Of a stretch of 64,000 nucleotides of DNA, positions 18,645-28,366 are shown one piece after another. Location: NCBI GenBank assembly GCA_023393125.1, contig JAEWMQ010000073.1, positions 1 through 64,000 of the forward strand. The letters run 5' to 3'. The notes beneath the pieces are model-generated. The model worked only from the letters and a program-made list of their open reading frames with translations. It was not told where the DNA came from and did not search any database. The first letter of the stretch is position 1, and each line of letters begins with the position of its first letter. Both the position numbers and the translations under genes were made by a program. Origin of the DNA: Bacillota bacterium. Lineage in GTDB: Bacteria; Bacillota; Clostridia; Lachnospirales; Cellulosilyticaceae.

Positions 18645-18854
18645 AGTAGCTGTGTAGGGAGACTAGTGGACTTGCTGGAAGAGGCCTTGGAGCAGAGCTT
18701 AGAAACTCTTAATGAAGTAATCCTTATGGATTTTAGGGTGAGTGTCTGAGCGTAGCGAGTTTTCACCCGTTCATACGGATTACGAATTTAGAGTTTCTTA
18801 GCGGAGTGAGATAGCAGCTGGAAGCAAGTACACTAGTCGGACTACATAGCGGCA
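18645..18854 (+). repeat. Structured repeat, divergent copy C
   Basis: It shares the central core of copies A and B (TTTTAG-3 nt-GAGTGTYTGA-loop-GAGTTTTC-3 nt-CGTTCAT), but its arms have different sequence that still pairs: GACTAGTGGACTTGCT with AGCAAGTACACTAGTC, TTAGAAACTC with GAGTTTCTTA, GTAATCC with GGATTAC, GGT with ACC. This shows conservation of fold rather than sequence. It lies 50 bases beyond the stop of the TerD-VWA gene, in a 779-base gap otherwise holding only copy B and A/T-rich spacer. Confidence 0.8.
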
Positions 18855-18905
18855 GTTTAACTTTATGTACTATTATTCAAATTTCTATTTTGTTAGCCTT
18901 TAAGA

Positions 18906-20198
18906 CTATATAATATGCTTTTGCCTCGCTGCTTTAATCCATAAAGGAAACTCATTAAGGAGTTTATTATACAACGCCTCATCTGATAATTGCTTAATAT
19001 TATCTAATGAAAAGAAATTGACATTATCTACAATGCGATTTTCTATAGTATCTAATTTTTCCAGAATGCCATAATTCTTACCACCGATACCTACAAACTG
19101 CCAAAATATTGGATAAGCTGATGCTTCTATAATCATTTGCTTAATCTTAGCACTGTTATGAACCCCACCATCACTAATAAAAATAACATAAGCAGGAACT
19201 TTACTTGTTTTATAGGTATTAATAACATCTCTTAAGACAGGTACTTCATTATTACAGCCGCCAACATTCCATCTTTTCCAGCCTCCAGCTTCTGTTTCTA
19301 CATAATCCTTAATATTATCTATAGTAATAGAAGTTAGCCGTCTATACTCATCTGCAAAGGTCCATACATCTAACTCTCTATCATCATCAAACATTAATGC
19401 TAACGGTAGTACTCTATCAAAAATCTTTTGTACATCACCATTTCTATACTGATGATTCATGGAGCCTGAACGGTCAATAACCAGTGCTACTCTAGCAATT
19501 TCCTCTAATAAACCTTTCTTTTCTAAAGAAACAGTTGCCTTTTTAGTTAAATCAATCAGATAAGGGGACTTTTCTAAAACAATTTTCTGTACTTCTTCTG
19601 CTTTTGTTAAAGAAACTTTCTTTGTTTCTGACTTAGTAGGAGTCACCTGTGCTATGCTTGTTGGCTGCACATCATTTTCTTCACCACCATAATGCTTAAG
19701 TAGTACACTTAACCCACCGTCAAAACCTCTGGCAATAAAATTCATTCGCCATAGGTGATCTTTTTCGTAAATCTCTGCTAATATCAGTGCCTTCTCTTTT
19801 TGATATTCTGTTCCCTCAAAGGCAAACACACCAATCTCTTGACTACCTTCATATAATCGCAGTTCACCTTGTTTCATATTCCCCATTGTTACATTGCCAT
19901 CAATAGCTACTGCTATGACTATCTTTTTAATGGTACTTGGTAACTTTGAAAAATCAATCAGAAAACGACTATTTTCTGCCCCCACTTCCTTTAGCTTTTG
20001 TATGCTACCTTCTGGTGCACATAGCTGATTATAAAAAATAAAATAGCGGTCATCTACAATTTGGTCTGCTTCATTAACGCCAAAACAAACCATATCTAAT
20101 GCTGTATGTACTTGCATATTAATGCTTGTACCGATTATTAACTGAGATTGCTTTATTAACTCTTGCACCTTTACCTTTTGTCCCCTAATCCATTTCAT
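18906..20198 (-). CDS. TerD-VWA fusion protein (TerF-like)
   Basis: This soluble protein of 430 residues begins with a TerD domain (1-175; Ca-binding-type IAVAIDGN segment and GFDGGLSVLLKHYGG end), followed by a linker and a von Willebrand A domain from about 235. The MIDAS motif D242-R-S244-G-S246 and the later ISDGG are intact, so it should bind a metal and a partner. TerD/VWA fusions are known from tellurite/phage-stress (ter) clusters and are linked with MoxR-VWA complexes. GGGGGAG precedes the ATG. A terminator (20225-20264) separates it from the gene before it, so it may have its own promoter or depend on read-through. Confidence 0.85.
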   Translation of the reverse strand: MKWIRGQKVKVQELIKQSQLIIGTSINMQVHTALDMVCFGVNEADQIVDDRYFIFYNQLCAPEGSIQKLKEVGAENSRFLIDFSKLPSTIKKIVIAVAIDGNVTMGNMKQGELRLYEGSQEIGVFAFEGTEYQKEKALILAEIYEKDHLWRMNFIARGFDGGLSVLLKHYGGEENDVQPTSIAQVTPTKSETKKVSLTKAEEVQKIVLEKSPYLIDLTKKATVSLEKKGLLEEIARVALVIDRSGSMNHQYRNGDVQKIFDRVLPLALMFDDDRELDVWTFADEYRRLTSITIDNIKDYVETEAGGWKRWNVGGCNNEVPVLRDVINTYKTSKVPAYVIFISDGGVHNSAKIKQMIIEASAYPIFWQFVGIGGKNYGILEKLDTIENRIVDNVNFFSLDNIKQLSDEALYNKLLNEFPLWIKAARQKHII

Positions 20199-20224
20199 AG
20201 CTTAACTCCCCCTTTAACTATAAC

Positions 20225-20264
20225 AAAAAATCCTTGAGCTATTTATGAATCTGCTCAAGGATTA
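20225..20264 (-). terminator. Intrinsic terminator between the VWA-peptidase gene and the TerD-VWA gene
   Basis: On the minus strand AATCCTTGAGC pairs with GCTCAAGGATT and is followed by TTTTTTGTT. It lies 47 bases after the stop of the 20312 gene and just before the TerD-VWA ribosome site, so it may limit the downstream gene to lower expression. Confidence 0.8.
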
Positions 20265-20311
20265 GTCTTATTTAATTTCATTATATACTTCTCAATGAGT
20301 ATTGTACACTC

Positions 20312-21721
20312 CTAAATAGTCGGTGCTTGATTATTCATGGAATACCCATCACTTCTCACATCACTCATTTCTAGTGCAAGATCTTTCACTTCTATCTTCT
20401 TAAGTTTTTTGACTGCTCCATAAGGTTCTTTTAGTGAAAGCTCATCACCTCTTCCTGAGATGACCCATAGGACTTTATACCCTCTAGGGATAACCTTTAG
20501 CTGATTCTCACCTTTGCCGTCAGTGAAATAAATGAGTAAATTAATCTTTCTCTTATTGGCATAGTCAAAAACAGGTGTAAACCTAGTTCCTCCTCCTATA
20601 GCCACTCGCTCTTTTATATCTTTAGTAGATTTTACTTTATAAGCACGTCTGACTTCACTATCACATTCAATAAGAGTGATTTCATGATTATAGTTTTTAA
20701 CGATATGAAGTACTTCCTGAACAGCTTGTTTAAATTCTTCATTACTAATACTACCACTTATATCTAGGGCTACCGCTATTTCTGCTTTATGGCTCCTTAG
20801 ATTACCTCTTAAATCTAGTCTTTCTGGTTGTCTTCTGCTTCGCCTTGTGATGACCTTCTTTTTATTACTTTCAACGGTTCCCATTAATTGGCTTAGATAT
20901 AAATTCCAAGGCAGCTCCCCTTTGCTATTTCTAAGAGCTGCAATCATATCTTCTAAATAAGCCGGAATTCCCCCTTTGAGTGCATTATTAATGAATTTCT
21001 CTGTGAATTCTCTTATGGTTTTCTCATCTATCTCATCAGACTCTTCCCATATATCATGTGTCTTCTCTGGATCATACTTCGTTTTTAAATCCTCGTTTTG
21101 AGGGATATCGTTTTCTTCTCCCTCTTCATCTTCCTCTTGCAAATTAAGTTCTATTTGAATTTTATCCACATAATACTCAAAAGTTTCATAGGGTTTTAAT
21201 TTTAAATCATAATGTAAGTTAACTGACTCCAAAGTAGTCGCATAAGGTGGTAAATAGTCTAGAAATTGATTAACTACCACATCCATGGCCATATTAATAG
21301 CTAATGTACTATACTTATCCTCTAATGCTTTTACTCTTATTAAATGCCTAGAAATAATATGAAGAATCTCATGCTTAATCGTACTTTCCATTTGCTTAAG
21401 TGTAAGTGTTAAGAAAATAATAGGATTAAAATAAATCACATACTTGGCCCCTTTGAAATTCACACCAGTCGGGCTACTGATATCCACCCTCAGCTCTCTT
21501 CCCATTTGAATTAAAAAATAGCCATAGAAATCTTCTTTTTCTTGCATTAAGCTTAGACTTACTTGATTCACAAGGTTAAAGAACTCATTTTTAAAATCCG
21601 AAGGCCAATCGATTTCCAATTTGTCTCCTGCACGATTTGCCTTTAGCATGGCTGCTGCCTGAACAGTTTCACCTGCTTTTTCATAAAGCTTTTTTACCTG
21701 ATTATTAAAACGACTCTCCAC
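20312..21721 (-). CDS. Metallopeptidase-like/VWA protein (DUF2201 type)
   Basis: This 469-residue protein has an N-terminal putative metallopeptidase region with H117-E-I-L-H121 (HExxH zinc motif), then an acidic linker (about 195-235), and a C-terminal VWA-like domain with MIDAS D320-I-S322-G-S324 and a later TDGKGE. This layout is the DUF2201 family, partners of MoxR ATPases. The start codon is GTG, behind AAGGGGGTAGCTA, four bases after the MoxR stop. The MoxR ATPase probably remodels or switches this protein. Confidence 0.82.
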   Translation of the reverse strand: MESRFNNQVKKLYEKAGETVQAAAMLKANRAGDKLEIDWPSDFKNEFFNLVNQVSLSLMQEKEDFYGYFLIQMGRELRVDISSPTGVNFKGAKYVIYFNPIIFLTLTLKQMESTIKHEILHIISRHLIRVKALEDKYSTLAINMAMDVVVNQFLDYLPPYATTLESVNLHYDLKLKPYETFEYYVDKIQIELNLQEEDEEGEENDIPQNEDLKTKYDPEKTHDIWEESDEIDEKTIREFTEKFINNALKGGIPAYLEDMIAALRNSKGELPWNLYLSQLMGTVESNKKKVITRRSRRQPERLDLRGNLRSHKAEIAVALDISGSISNEEFKQAVQEVLHIVKNYNHEITLIECDSEVRRAYKVKSTKDIKERVAIGGGTRFTPVFDYANKRKINLLIYFTDGKGENQLKVIPRGYKVLWVISGRGDELSLKEPYGAVKKLKKIEVKDLALEMSDVRSDGYSMNNQAPTI

Positions 21722-21724
21722 TAG

Positions 21725-22855
21725 CTACCCCCTTATTAAGCTATAAGCTGCAAAGTAGCCTTCTATAAAGGCCTCATTTTCTAAAGCATTTTTATATACT
21801 TCTACATAGCTCTCTTTCATATCCTTCATGATCCCTACCATCAAATCTACTGGATAAGCTTTTAAGAACGCCATGAATCTATCCATTATCTCATTTGCCT
21901 CTACTGGTTGCTGCTTCATTGTTAATTCTAGCTGTTTTAAAATATTCATAGCTGATAAATAAAGTCTTGTATGACTTTCATTTTTAATTCTTTCCACTAA
22001 AGCCTCGCTCATCTTTTCCCCTGAAAACACATCTTCATAGTTAATCAGTGGTTTATGATCAGCTTCAATAAAGCTTAAAAACTCCTCTGCAATCACTTTA
22101 CCTACATTTCCCTTAATGACATTTAAAAACACAGCTCTTGGAATGGTTTCTTTTTGCTCCTTATAAATGCGATAACTCTTAGAGATTCTTTCATAGCTTC
22201 TTGGTGTTGCTCTAATATCATCTTCATTCTTTTTATTTAAATACTCTGGAAAGGTTGAAATAAATCCTATTACTTTTTCTTCAATACCTGTATCAATTGC
22301 CCATTTAAGCCACTGCACATGATCACTTTCCATGTTTAACCACACAAATCGATTTTCTTGCGCAGGATCCATGTCAACCACTTGATAATCAAAATCCGAG
22401 CCATATTTACTAGATGGATTCATAGCTGCTAATATCTTAACTTTTTCATTTAACTGATAGCCATTGATTTCTCTGTTTAATATTAAGTTCATCAGTTCTT
22501 GTTGGACTGTATGCTCACAGCGATTAATCTCATCTATAAATAAAAGTACCTGATGACCTTTAGCCACTTCTTCGTCTATTTCTCTTAATTTATGATGAAC
22601 AGCATAAACCGTCATTTTCTTTTCTACCTGATGCTCCGCATCACTAGTTTTGTTATATGCTTCTATGGTTGGAAGACCACCTATCTCCCCTTCTTTTAGG
22701 AGATTACCATCAATAACCACTAAATGCCAGCCTTTCTCCTTAGCAAGTGCCTTGGCTAAGGCTGTTTTTCCTATACCACTTTCTCCTACCACTAAAGGTA
22801 CTTCCCCTGTCTCTAATACTAAGTTTACACTTTGTAATGTCTCTCTAAAATTCAT
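21725..22855 (-). CDS. MoxR-type AAA+ ATPase
   Basis: This soluble AAA+ ATPase of 376 residues has Walker A G24-E-S-G-I-G-K-T31, Walker B VLLFIDEIN (103-111), and the sensor-1 block ILAAMNPSS. MoxR proteins act as chaperones that load metals or remodel VWA-domain partners. It lies 12 bases after the repeat protein gene and 4 bases before the VWA-peptidase gene, so the three form an operon. GAGGAGGG precedes the ATG. The C-terminal 150 residues are helical and less conserved. Confidence 0.9.
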   Translation of the reverse strand: MNFRETLQSVNLVLETGEVPLVVGESGIGKTALAKALAKEKGWHLVVIDGNLLKEGEIGGLPTIEAYNKTSDAEHQVEKKMTVYAVHHKLREIDEEVAKGHQVLLFIDEINRCEHTVQQELMNLILNREINGYQLNEKVKILAAMNPSSKYGSDFDYQVVDMDPAQENRFVWLNMESDHVQWLKWAIDTGIEEKVIGFISTFPEYLNKKNEDDIRATPRSYERISKSYRIYKEQKETIPRAVFLNVIKGNVGKVIAEEFLSFIEADHKPLINYEDVFSGEKMSEALVERIKNESHTRLYLSAMNILKQLELTMKQQPVEANEIMDRFMAFLKAYPVDLMVGIMKDMKESYVEVYKNALENEAFIEGYFAAYSLIRG

Positions 22856-22867
22856 GTTGTCCCTCCT

Positions 22868-23671
22868 CTATAGTCTTTTTAGTTTTTCATCGACTGCTAT
22901 TTTCTTAGCTTTTTGACTACCATATTTATAAATTAATAGCATTTTATCCATACCCTCAGTTATACAATATTTATCAATGGTACTACAATTTAAAAAGTCT
23001 CTTACATATTTTTCTTCAACTTCTTCTTTTGATAATACTTCTTTTAATACCTCTTCTAGATCTTCTCTTCTTATGTCTTTTACAATATACTTAATCACTA
23101 AGATATTAATCTTTAACAATTCTAACCTTTTTTGCTGGTCTAAAGAGGTGATAAAGCCAATAGCTGCCTCATTTTGTTTAATGGCTAATCTTTCTATTTG
23201 AGGACTAGGCTTATGGATATATCTAAGTGCATCGTAACTTACTTTTACTGCTTCTTCTTGTACGCTTTCATCAGGTTCCTTAATATATTTAATTGCATCG
23301 TAGTTTTTTCTAACTGCTAATAATTGCAATTCTATACTAGGATTCTTAACGTATTGTATAGCCCAGCCAGCTTGATTAATGGCTAATTTTAAAACCTGAT
23401 CCGTTGGATTTTTAATATACTCCAAGATGTTCCAGCCCTTATTAACCGCCTTAATCATCATTTCTTCTGTTGGCTCTTTTACAAATTTGATTGCCCTAGG
23501 ATTACTACCCACGGCTCTCTCTTCCATCTCTCTTGTGGGCTCTTTTATATATTCTAACACTAGCCCGTCCTTTTTAAGAGCTAATAACTTCATTTCATCT
23601 GTGGGATTAGGAATCATTTTAATAATAGAAGGATTGGCTTCTATTGCTTTTATATATTTTTCTTCTTCCAT
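22868..23671 (-). CDS. DUF4116-like tandem repeat protein
   Basis: This soluble protein of 267 residues is built of about eight repeats of 22-23 residues, each like A-V-x-x-x-x-x-A-I-x-Y-I-K-x-P-T-x-E (for example YIKEPT, FVKEPT, YIKNPT). This matches the DUF4116 pattern of short helical repeats that make a protein-binding scaffold. Repeats fade after residue 190, where a charged helical tail begins. It is the first gene before MoxR and VWA genes, where such proteins usually supply the target or scaffold; that role is inferred. AAGGAAAG precedes the ATG. Confidence 0.75.
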   Translation of the reverse strand: MEEEKYIKAIEANPSIIKMIPNPTDEMKLLALKKDGLVLEYIKEPTREMEERAVGSNPRAIKFVKEPTEEMMIKAVNKGWNILEYIKNPTDQVLKLAINQAGWAIQYVKNPSIELQLLAVRKNYDAIKYIKEPDESVQEEAVKVSYDALRYIHKPSPQIERLAIKQNEAAIGFITSLDQQKRLELLKINILVIKYIVKDIRREDLEEVLKEVLSKEEVEEKYVRDFLNCSTIDKYCITEGMDKMLLIYKYGSQKAKKIAVDEKLKRL

Positions 23672-23704
23672 GATCTTTCCTTCTCTCTATTACTTTATCT
23701 AAAT

Positions 23705-23750
23705 GAAAAACCCACGAATTCTAACTAGCGGGTCAGAAATTCGTAGGTTT
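23705..23750 (-). terminator. Intrinsic terminator downstream of metH
   Basis: AAACC-x-ACGAATT pairs with AATTCGT-x-GGTTT (a U-G pair on the minus strand). A-runs flank it. It lies 170 bases beyond the metH stop, before the repeat-protein operon. The rest of the 247-base gap is plain A/T-rich sequence. Confidence 0.7.
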
Positions 23751-23918
23751 CTCTATGATATTGTCCTAATCATTAGGACCTTTACATTTTACTCAAATTA
23801 CTTATTACTGCTAGTGTATTTCACTGCCGTTTATATTTTAAATTGTTTTTATCAAAATTGATTATTATATGATTCTATTATACCTTTATTTCGGCATGAA
23901 TGAAATAGCTCTTTATAA

Positions 23919-26900
23919 CTACTTATCATAAGCCAAATAACGTGCTAACCTTTTTTCAACTACTTCTGTACTTAGCTGACACCTTCTAGCATAATCTTCT
24001 ACTTGATCTTTATCTAATAGCATAGCATCAAAGTACTTCGCATCTTCTGAGGCAAAGTATAAGCCACATACAGAAGAAACAGGGTTCATCATAAAGCTTT
24101 CTGTTAAACTTACACCCGTTATCTTTTCTCCCTCTAATAAATCAAAAAGCTTCTCCATCTGGCTTTGATCTATTAAACAAGGATAGCCAAAAGCTGGCCT
24201 AATACCTCTATATTTTCCCTTTAATAAATCTTTCATCTCTAGCTGCTCATCCTTAGCATAGCCCCAATAGTTCTGGCGTGTCTCTTCATGAAGCTTTTCT
24301 GCAAAGGCTTCTGCTAAACGGTCACATAGCAACTTAACCATAATAGCCCCATATTCATCTCCCTTGGCTTTAAGCTCACTTGCATATGCTTCGGCACCTA
24401 AGCCTGCTGTTACAATAAAGCCGCCTATATAATCCTCTTTGCCTAATGCTTTAGGACTGATGAAATCTGATAAACACAAATAATGCTCTTGATTTTGTAC
24501 TTTTTGTTGTCTGATACAATTAAAAGTCGCCGCCAGTGTGCCATCTTCATCATAAAGCTCTATGTCATCTCCTACTGAATTTGCTTTAAAAAAGCCTATC
24601 ACACCTTTTAAATCCACTAGCTGCTTAGCTTCTAATAAGTCTAGCATTTTATTGGCGTCATCTAATAGCCTGCGTGCTTCATCACCATATACCTCATCTT
24701 CTAAAATAGCAGGATATAACTTTTTCATCTCCCACCCAATAAAGAAGAAGGTCCAGTCAATATAAGGCCTTAACTCACTAATAGTGTAGTGATGAATGGC
24801 TTTAGTTCCTGTAAAGCTTGGCTCAGCTATTTCCCTATGTGTCCAATCAATCGGTAACTTTTTACTTCTTGCTTCTTCTAAACTTATACGTTTTTTAGGT
24901 ACCTTTTCATAGCTTTGCCTTTTTTCTTCATATTCTTTTTTAATCTCAGCAACAAAAGTCTCCTTTTCTTCGCCTAAAAGTTTTTTACAAATTTCTACTG
25001 TTTTAGAGGCATCATAACCATACACTGTTGAACCACTATAATGAGGAGCAATTTTTAAAGCCGTATGAAGCTTAGAAGTTGTTGCACCTCCTATAATAAG
25101 AGGAAGTGTCATCCCTCTTCTTTCCATCTCTGTAGCTACATGAGCCATTTCATCTAAAGAAGGGGTTATTAAACCACTTAAACCAATAATATCTACCTTT
25201 TCTTTAATGGCTGTATCTAAAATCGTTTCACAAGGCGTCATTACACCCAGGTCTATAATCTCAAAGTTATTACAAGCTAGAACAACCCCTACAATATTCT
25301 TGCCAATATCGTGAACATCGCCCTTAACTGTTGCAAGTAAGATTTTCCCTGCCTTATGAGATGCCCCTTCTTCTTTATCTTTTTCAATATAAGGTAGTAA
25401 AAATCCTACTGCTTTTTTCATCACACGTGCTGATTTAACCACTTGTGGAAGGAACATTTTGCCTTCTCCAAATAAATCACCTACTCTGCTCATCCCTGCC
25501 ATTAATGGTCCCTCTATAATGTGTAAAGCTTTAGGATAAATCTTAACAGCTTCTGCTAAGTCTTCTTCTATAAACTCAGTAATACCTTTAACTAAAGCAT
25601 AACTTAATCTTTCATCTAATTGGCCTTCTCGCCACTTAACTTGCCCAGTACTTACCTGACTGCCATCTTGTCTATAGCTTTCAGCCTGGTCTAATAATCT
25701 TTCCGCTGCATCTTCCCTTTTATTAAGTACCACATCTTCTACAAGTTCAAGTAAGTCTTTTGGAATATCATCGTATATCTGAATCATGCCTGGGTTAACA
25801 ATCCCCATATCCATTCCTGCTTCAATAGCATGATATAAAAAGACAGAATGCATCGCTTCTCTTATGGTATTATTCCCTCTAAAAGAAAAGGATAAGTTAG
25901 AAACACCACCTGAAACTTTGGCATAAGGTAAGTGTTCCTTAATCCACCTAGTCGCCTGTATGTAATCAACGGCGTAGTTATTATGTTCTTCCATCCCTGT
26001 GGCAATAGCTAAAATATTAGGGTCAAATATGATATCTTGAGGTGGGAAATGAAGCTCCTCCACTAATAATCGATACGCTCTTTCACATATTTCTATTTTT
26101 CTTTTAAAAGTATCAGCTTGCCCTTTCTCGTCAAAAGCCATGACAACTACAGCAGCGCCAAAGGCTTTAACTACTTTGGCATGTTCTAGAAATTCTGTTT
26201 CTCCATTTTTTAAAGAAATAGAATTAACAATAGGCTTACCTTGAATACTTTTTAGTCCAGCTTCTATAACTGACCACTTAGAAGAATCTATCATAATAGG
26301 CCTTGAGGCAATATCAGGTTCTGAGGCAATCAGCTTTAGAAAATAGGCCATTTCCTCTTCACTATTTAAAAGACCATCGTCAAAATTAACATCTATTATT
26401 TGAGCGCCATTTTCCACTTGTTCTTTTGCAATTGACAATGCTTCCTCATATTTCTTTTCACGAATCAGCCTTGCAAACTTGGCAGAACCTGCTACATTAG
26501 TTCTTTCACCAATGTTAATAAAGTTATTAGCCTTATGACTCTTTACCATCTCCAAACCACAATAGATGCTTTCTTTAGGTAAATCAGGAATAACCCTTGG
26601 TTTTATGCCCGCCACGCACTCGGCAATGGCCGCAATATGCTCTGATGTGGTACCACAACAACCACCTACTATATTGACATATTGCCCTTCGGCCAGTTCT
26701 CTAATATATTTAGCAGTCATCTTGGGATCTTCATCATATTCTCCTAAAACATTAGGTAAGCCTGCATTAGGATACACTGAGACGTATAAGTCTTGCGTTT
26801 TAGAAAGTTCTTTAATAAAAGGAATTAAATCAGCCCCACCAAAAGAACAGTTTAATCCTACAGAAATAACATGTTCATGTCTAATAGACTGAGCAAAGGC

Positions 26901-27581
26901 CTCTAGCTTTTGCCCAGAAAGTGTCCTTCCTGACTTATCCGTTAAAGTGCCTGAAATCATAATCGGCAAGGTAATATTTTGAGCCTCATAAACTTCCTGT
27001 GCTGCCACAATGGCTGCTCTAGCATTTAAGGTGTCAAATATGGTTTCAATGATAAGGCAATCTACACCGCCTGCTATTAAACCAGAGATTTGCTCACTAT
27101 AAGCTGCTACTAGTTCATCAAAACTAATATTTCTAAAGCCTGGATTTTCTACATCTGGTGATAAAGAAGCTGTTTTATTAGTAGGCCCAATAGCCCCTGC
27201 TACAAATCTTGGCTTGTTAGGGGTTTGCTTACTCACTTCATCTGCAACCTCTCTGGCTAAACGTGCTGACTCATAGTTTAATTCATATACCAGTTCACCT
27301 AAAGCATAATCCCCTTGAGAAATAACAGTTGCATTAAAGGTATTGGTTTCAATCATGTCAGCTCCTGCTTCTAGAAAACTTCTATGAATCTCCTTGATTA
27401 CTTCTGGTTTTGTTAAAGATAATAAATCATTATTCCCCTTTTGATCCAGGTGAAACGTCTTAAAACGTTGACCCCTATAATCTTCTTCTGTTAATTTAAA
27501 GTTTTGAATACTTGTCCCCATTGCACCATCTAAGACTAATATCCGTTGTTCTAATATTGAAATGAGCTCATTTTTATTCAT
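23919..27581 (-). CDS. metH: Cobalamin-dependent methionine synthase
   Basis: This cytoplasmic enzyme of 1220 residues moves a methyl group from methyltetrahydrofolate through cobalamin to homocysteine. Domains in order: homocysteine-binding barrel (1-310, zinc ligands in NCSFGG and GGCCGTT), pterin-binding barrel (about 335-600, [12 protein letters not shown]), cobalamin cap and binding ([11 protein letters not shown], the His that coordinates cobalt), and the activation domain. The ATG at 27581 is chosen because GGGAGAG precedes it; a 7-residue upstream extension lacks a site. The length is complete for the family. No B12 or SAM riboswitch was seen upstream. Confidence 0.97.
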   Translation of the reverse strand: MNKNELISILEQRILVLDGAMGTSIQNFKLTEEDYRGQRFKTFHLDQKGNNDLLSLTKPEVIKEIHRSFLEAGADMIETNTFNATVISQGDYALGELVYELNYESARLAREVADEVSKQTPNKPRFVAGAIGPTNKTASLSPDVENPGFRNISFDELVAAYSEQISGLIAGGVDCLIIETIFDTLNARAAIVAAQEVYEAQNITLPIMISGTLTDKSGRTLSGQKLEAFAQSIRHEHVISVGLNCSFGGADLIPFIKELSKTQDLYVSVYPNAGLPNVLGEYDEDPKMTAKYIRELAEGQYVNIVGGCCGTTSEHIAAIAECVAGIKPRVIPDLPKESIYCGLEMVKSHKANNFINIGERTNVAGSAKFARLIREKKYEEALSIAKEQVENGAQIIDVNFDDGLLNSEEEMAYFLKLIASEPDIASRPIMIDSSKWSVIEAGLKSIQGKPIVNSISLKNGETEFLEHAKVVKAFGAAVVVMAFDEKGQADTFKRKIEICERAYRLLVEELHFPPQDIIFDPNILAIATGMEEHNNYAVDYIQATRWIKEHLPYAKVSGGVSNLSFSFRGNNTIREAMHSVFLYHAIEAGMDMGIVNPGMIQIYDDIPKDLLELVEDVVLNKREDAAERLLDQAESYRQDGSQVSTGQVKWREGQLDERLSYALVKGITEFIEEDLAEAVKIYPKALHIIEGPLMAGMSRVGDLFGEGKMFLPQVVKSARVMKKAVGFLLPYIEKDKEEGASHKAGKILLATVKGDVHDIGKNIVGVVLACNNFEIIDLGVMTPCETILDTAIKEKVDIIGLSGLITPSLDEMAHVATEMERRGMTLPLIIGGATTSKLHTALKIAPHYSGSTVYGYDASKTVEICKKLLGEEKETFVAEIKKEYEEKRQSYEKVPKKRISLEEARSKKLPIDWTHREIAEPSFTGTKAIHHYTISELRPYIDWTFFFIGWEMKKLYPAILEDEVYGDEARRLLDDANKMLDLLEAKQLVDLKGVIGFFKANSVGDDIELYDEDGTLAATFNCIRQQKVQNQEHYLCLSDFISPKALGKEDYIGGFIVTAGLGAEAYASELKAKGDEYGAIMVKLLCDRLAEAFAEKLHEETRQNYWGYAKDEQLEMKDLLKGKYRGIRPAFGYPCLIDQSQMEKLFDLLEGEKITGVSLTESFMMNPVSSVCGLYFASEDAKYFDAMLLDKDQVEDYARRCQLSTEVVEKRLARYLAYDK

Positions 27582-27739
27582 CTTTTCTCTCCCATAAATC
27601 ACCGTATTATATATCTATTTTACTAACGTTTTGTTTTTTAAATATTATTATATCTCTTCCAAGGCTATTTAACAATTATTATTATTAAATAATTATCAAC
27701 CTTTTTCATTCTCCCTAAGCTATCAAAAAAATATATCAA

Positions 27740-27783
27740 AAAACCCCTTAAATTCTAATAAAATCATTAGAAATTGAGGGGTT
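27740..27783 (-). terminator. Intrinsic terminator of mscL
   Basis: A long stem, AACCCC-T-TAAATTCTAAT with its near-complement, has a 6-base loop and a T-rich tail on the minus strand. It is 5 bases beyond the mscL stop. Confidence 0.85.
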
Positions 27784-27788
27784 CTTTA

Positions 27789-28214
27789 TTAAGCTTGTTC
27801 TTCTTCTAAAACAGATGTACAGTGTGAACAGCGTGTTGCTTTAATTGATATTTGACTATAGCAATAAGGACACTCTTTTGTTGTCGCTTCTTTTTTAGGC
27901 TCTTCTACTTTTCTAGTACCAATAGTGCTTAGTTTGTTCATTCCTTTCACTAATAGGAAAATCAAAAAAGCCATAATAATAAAATTAATAACAGCTGTTA
28001 CAAAAGCTCCATAGCGGATATTCACATCTGCTATGGGTATTACTAAAGAGCTAAAATCTTTTTGGGCAAACAATCCAATAATTGGTGAAATAACATCATC
28101 AACTAAGGATTTTACGATTGCTTGAAAAGCTCCCCCTATAATAACACCGACTGCTAAATCTAGTACGTTACCTCTAAGAGCAAATGTTTTAAATTCATTA
28201 AGAAATTTTTTCAT
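27789..28214 (-). CDS. mscL: Large-conductance mechanosensitive channel with C-terminal zinc ribbon
   Basis: This membrane protein of 141 residues has the classic MscL N-terminus (FKTFALRGNVLDLAVGVIIGG) and two membrane helices (about 15-45 and 70-95). The C-terminal helix is replaced or extended by CPYCYSQISIKATRCSHC (about 115-132), a four-Cys zinc ribbon seen in some clostridial MscL proteins. It opens at near-lytic tension to release solutes. With MscS at 8514 the cell has both channel types. Confidence 0.95.
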   Translation of the reverse strand: MKKFLNEFKTFALRGNVLDLAVGVIIGGAFQAIVKSLVDDVISPIIGLFAQKDFSSLVIPIADVNIRYGAFVTAVINFIIMAFLIFLLVKGMNKLSTIGTRKVEEPKKEATTKECPYCYSQISIKATRCSHCTSVLEEEQA

Positions 28215-28328
28215 CCCTTAACTTCTCCTTTATCTCTTGTAAAATGTTCTTCATTTATTATATAACCACATTTGCTTTTTTCACAAGCTAAATTTTCCCA
28301 GGAAATTTATTTCACCAATTCTCTTTTG

Positions 28329-28337
28329 TGATATAAT
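28329..28337 (+). promoter_or_regulatory. Extended -10 promoter element before alaX
   Basis: TGATATAAT is an extended -10 box 30 bases before the alaX ATG; no strong -35 is needed with this form. The downstream leader is short, and its AAAGGAG ribosome site lies in a 12-base palindrome, AAGGAGCTCCTT (28355-28366). Confidence 0.6.
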
Positions 28338-28366
28338 AGTTTCATCACAAAATAAAGGAGCTCCTT

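Noticed and set aside
18127..18905. CRISPR array or insertion sequence in the repeat region
   Set aside because: No regularly spaced direct repeats and no transposase frame; the repeats are inverted, long and fold on themselves.
27582..27738. SAM or cobalamin riboswitch before metH
   Set aside because: The leader is short and A/T-rich and lacks the conserved cores.
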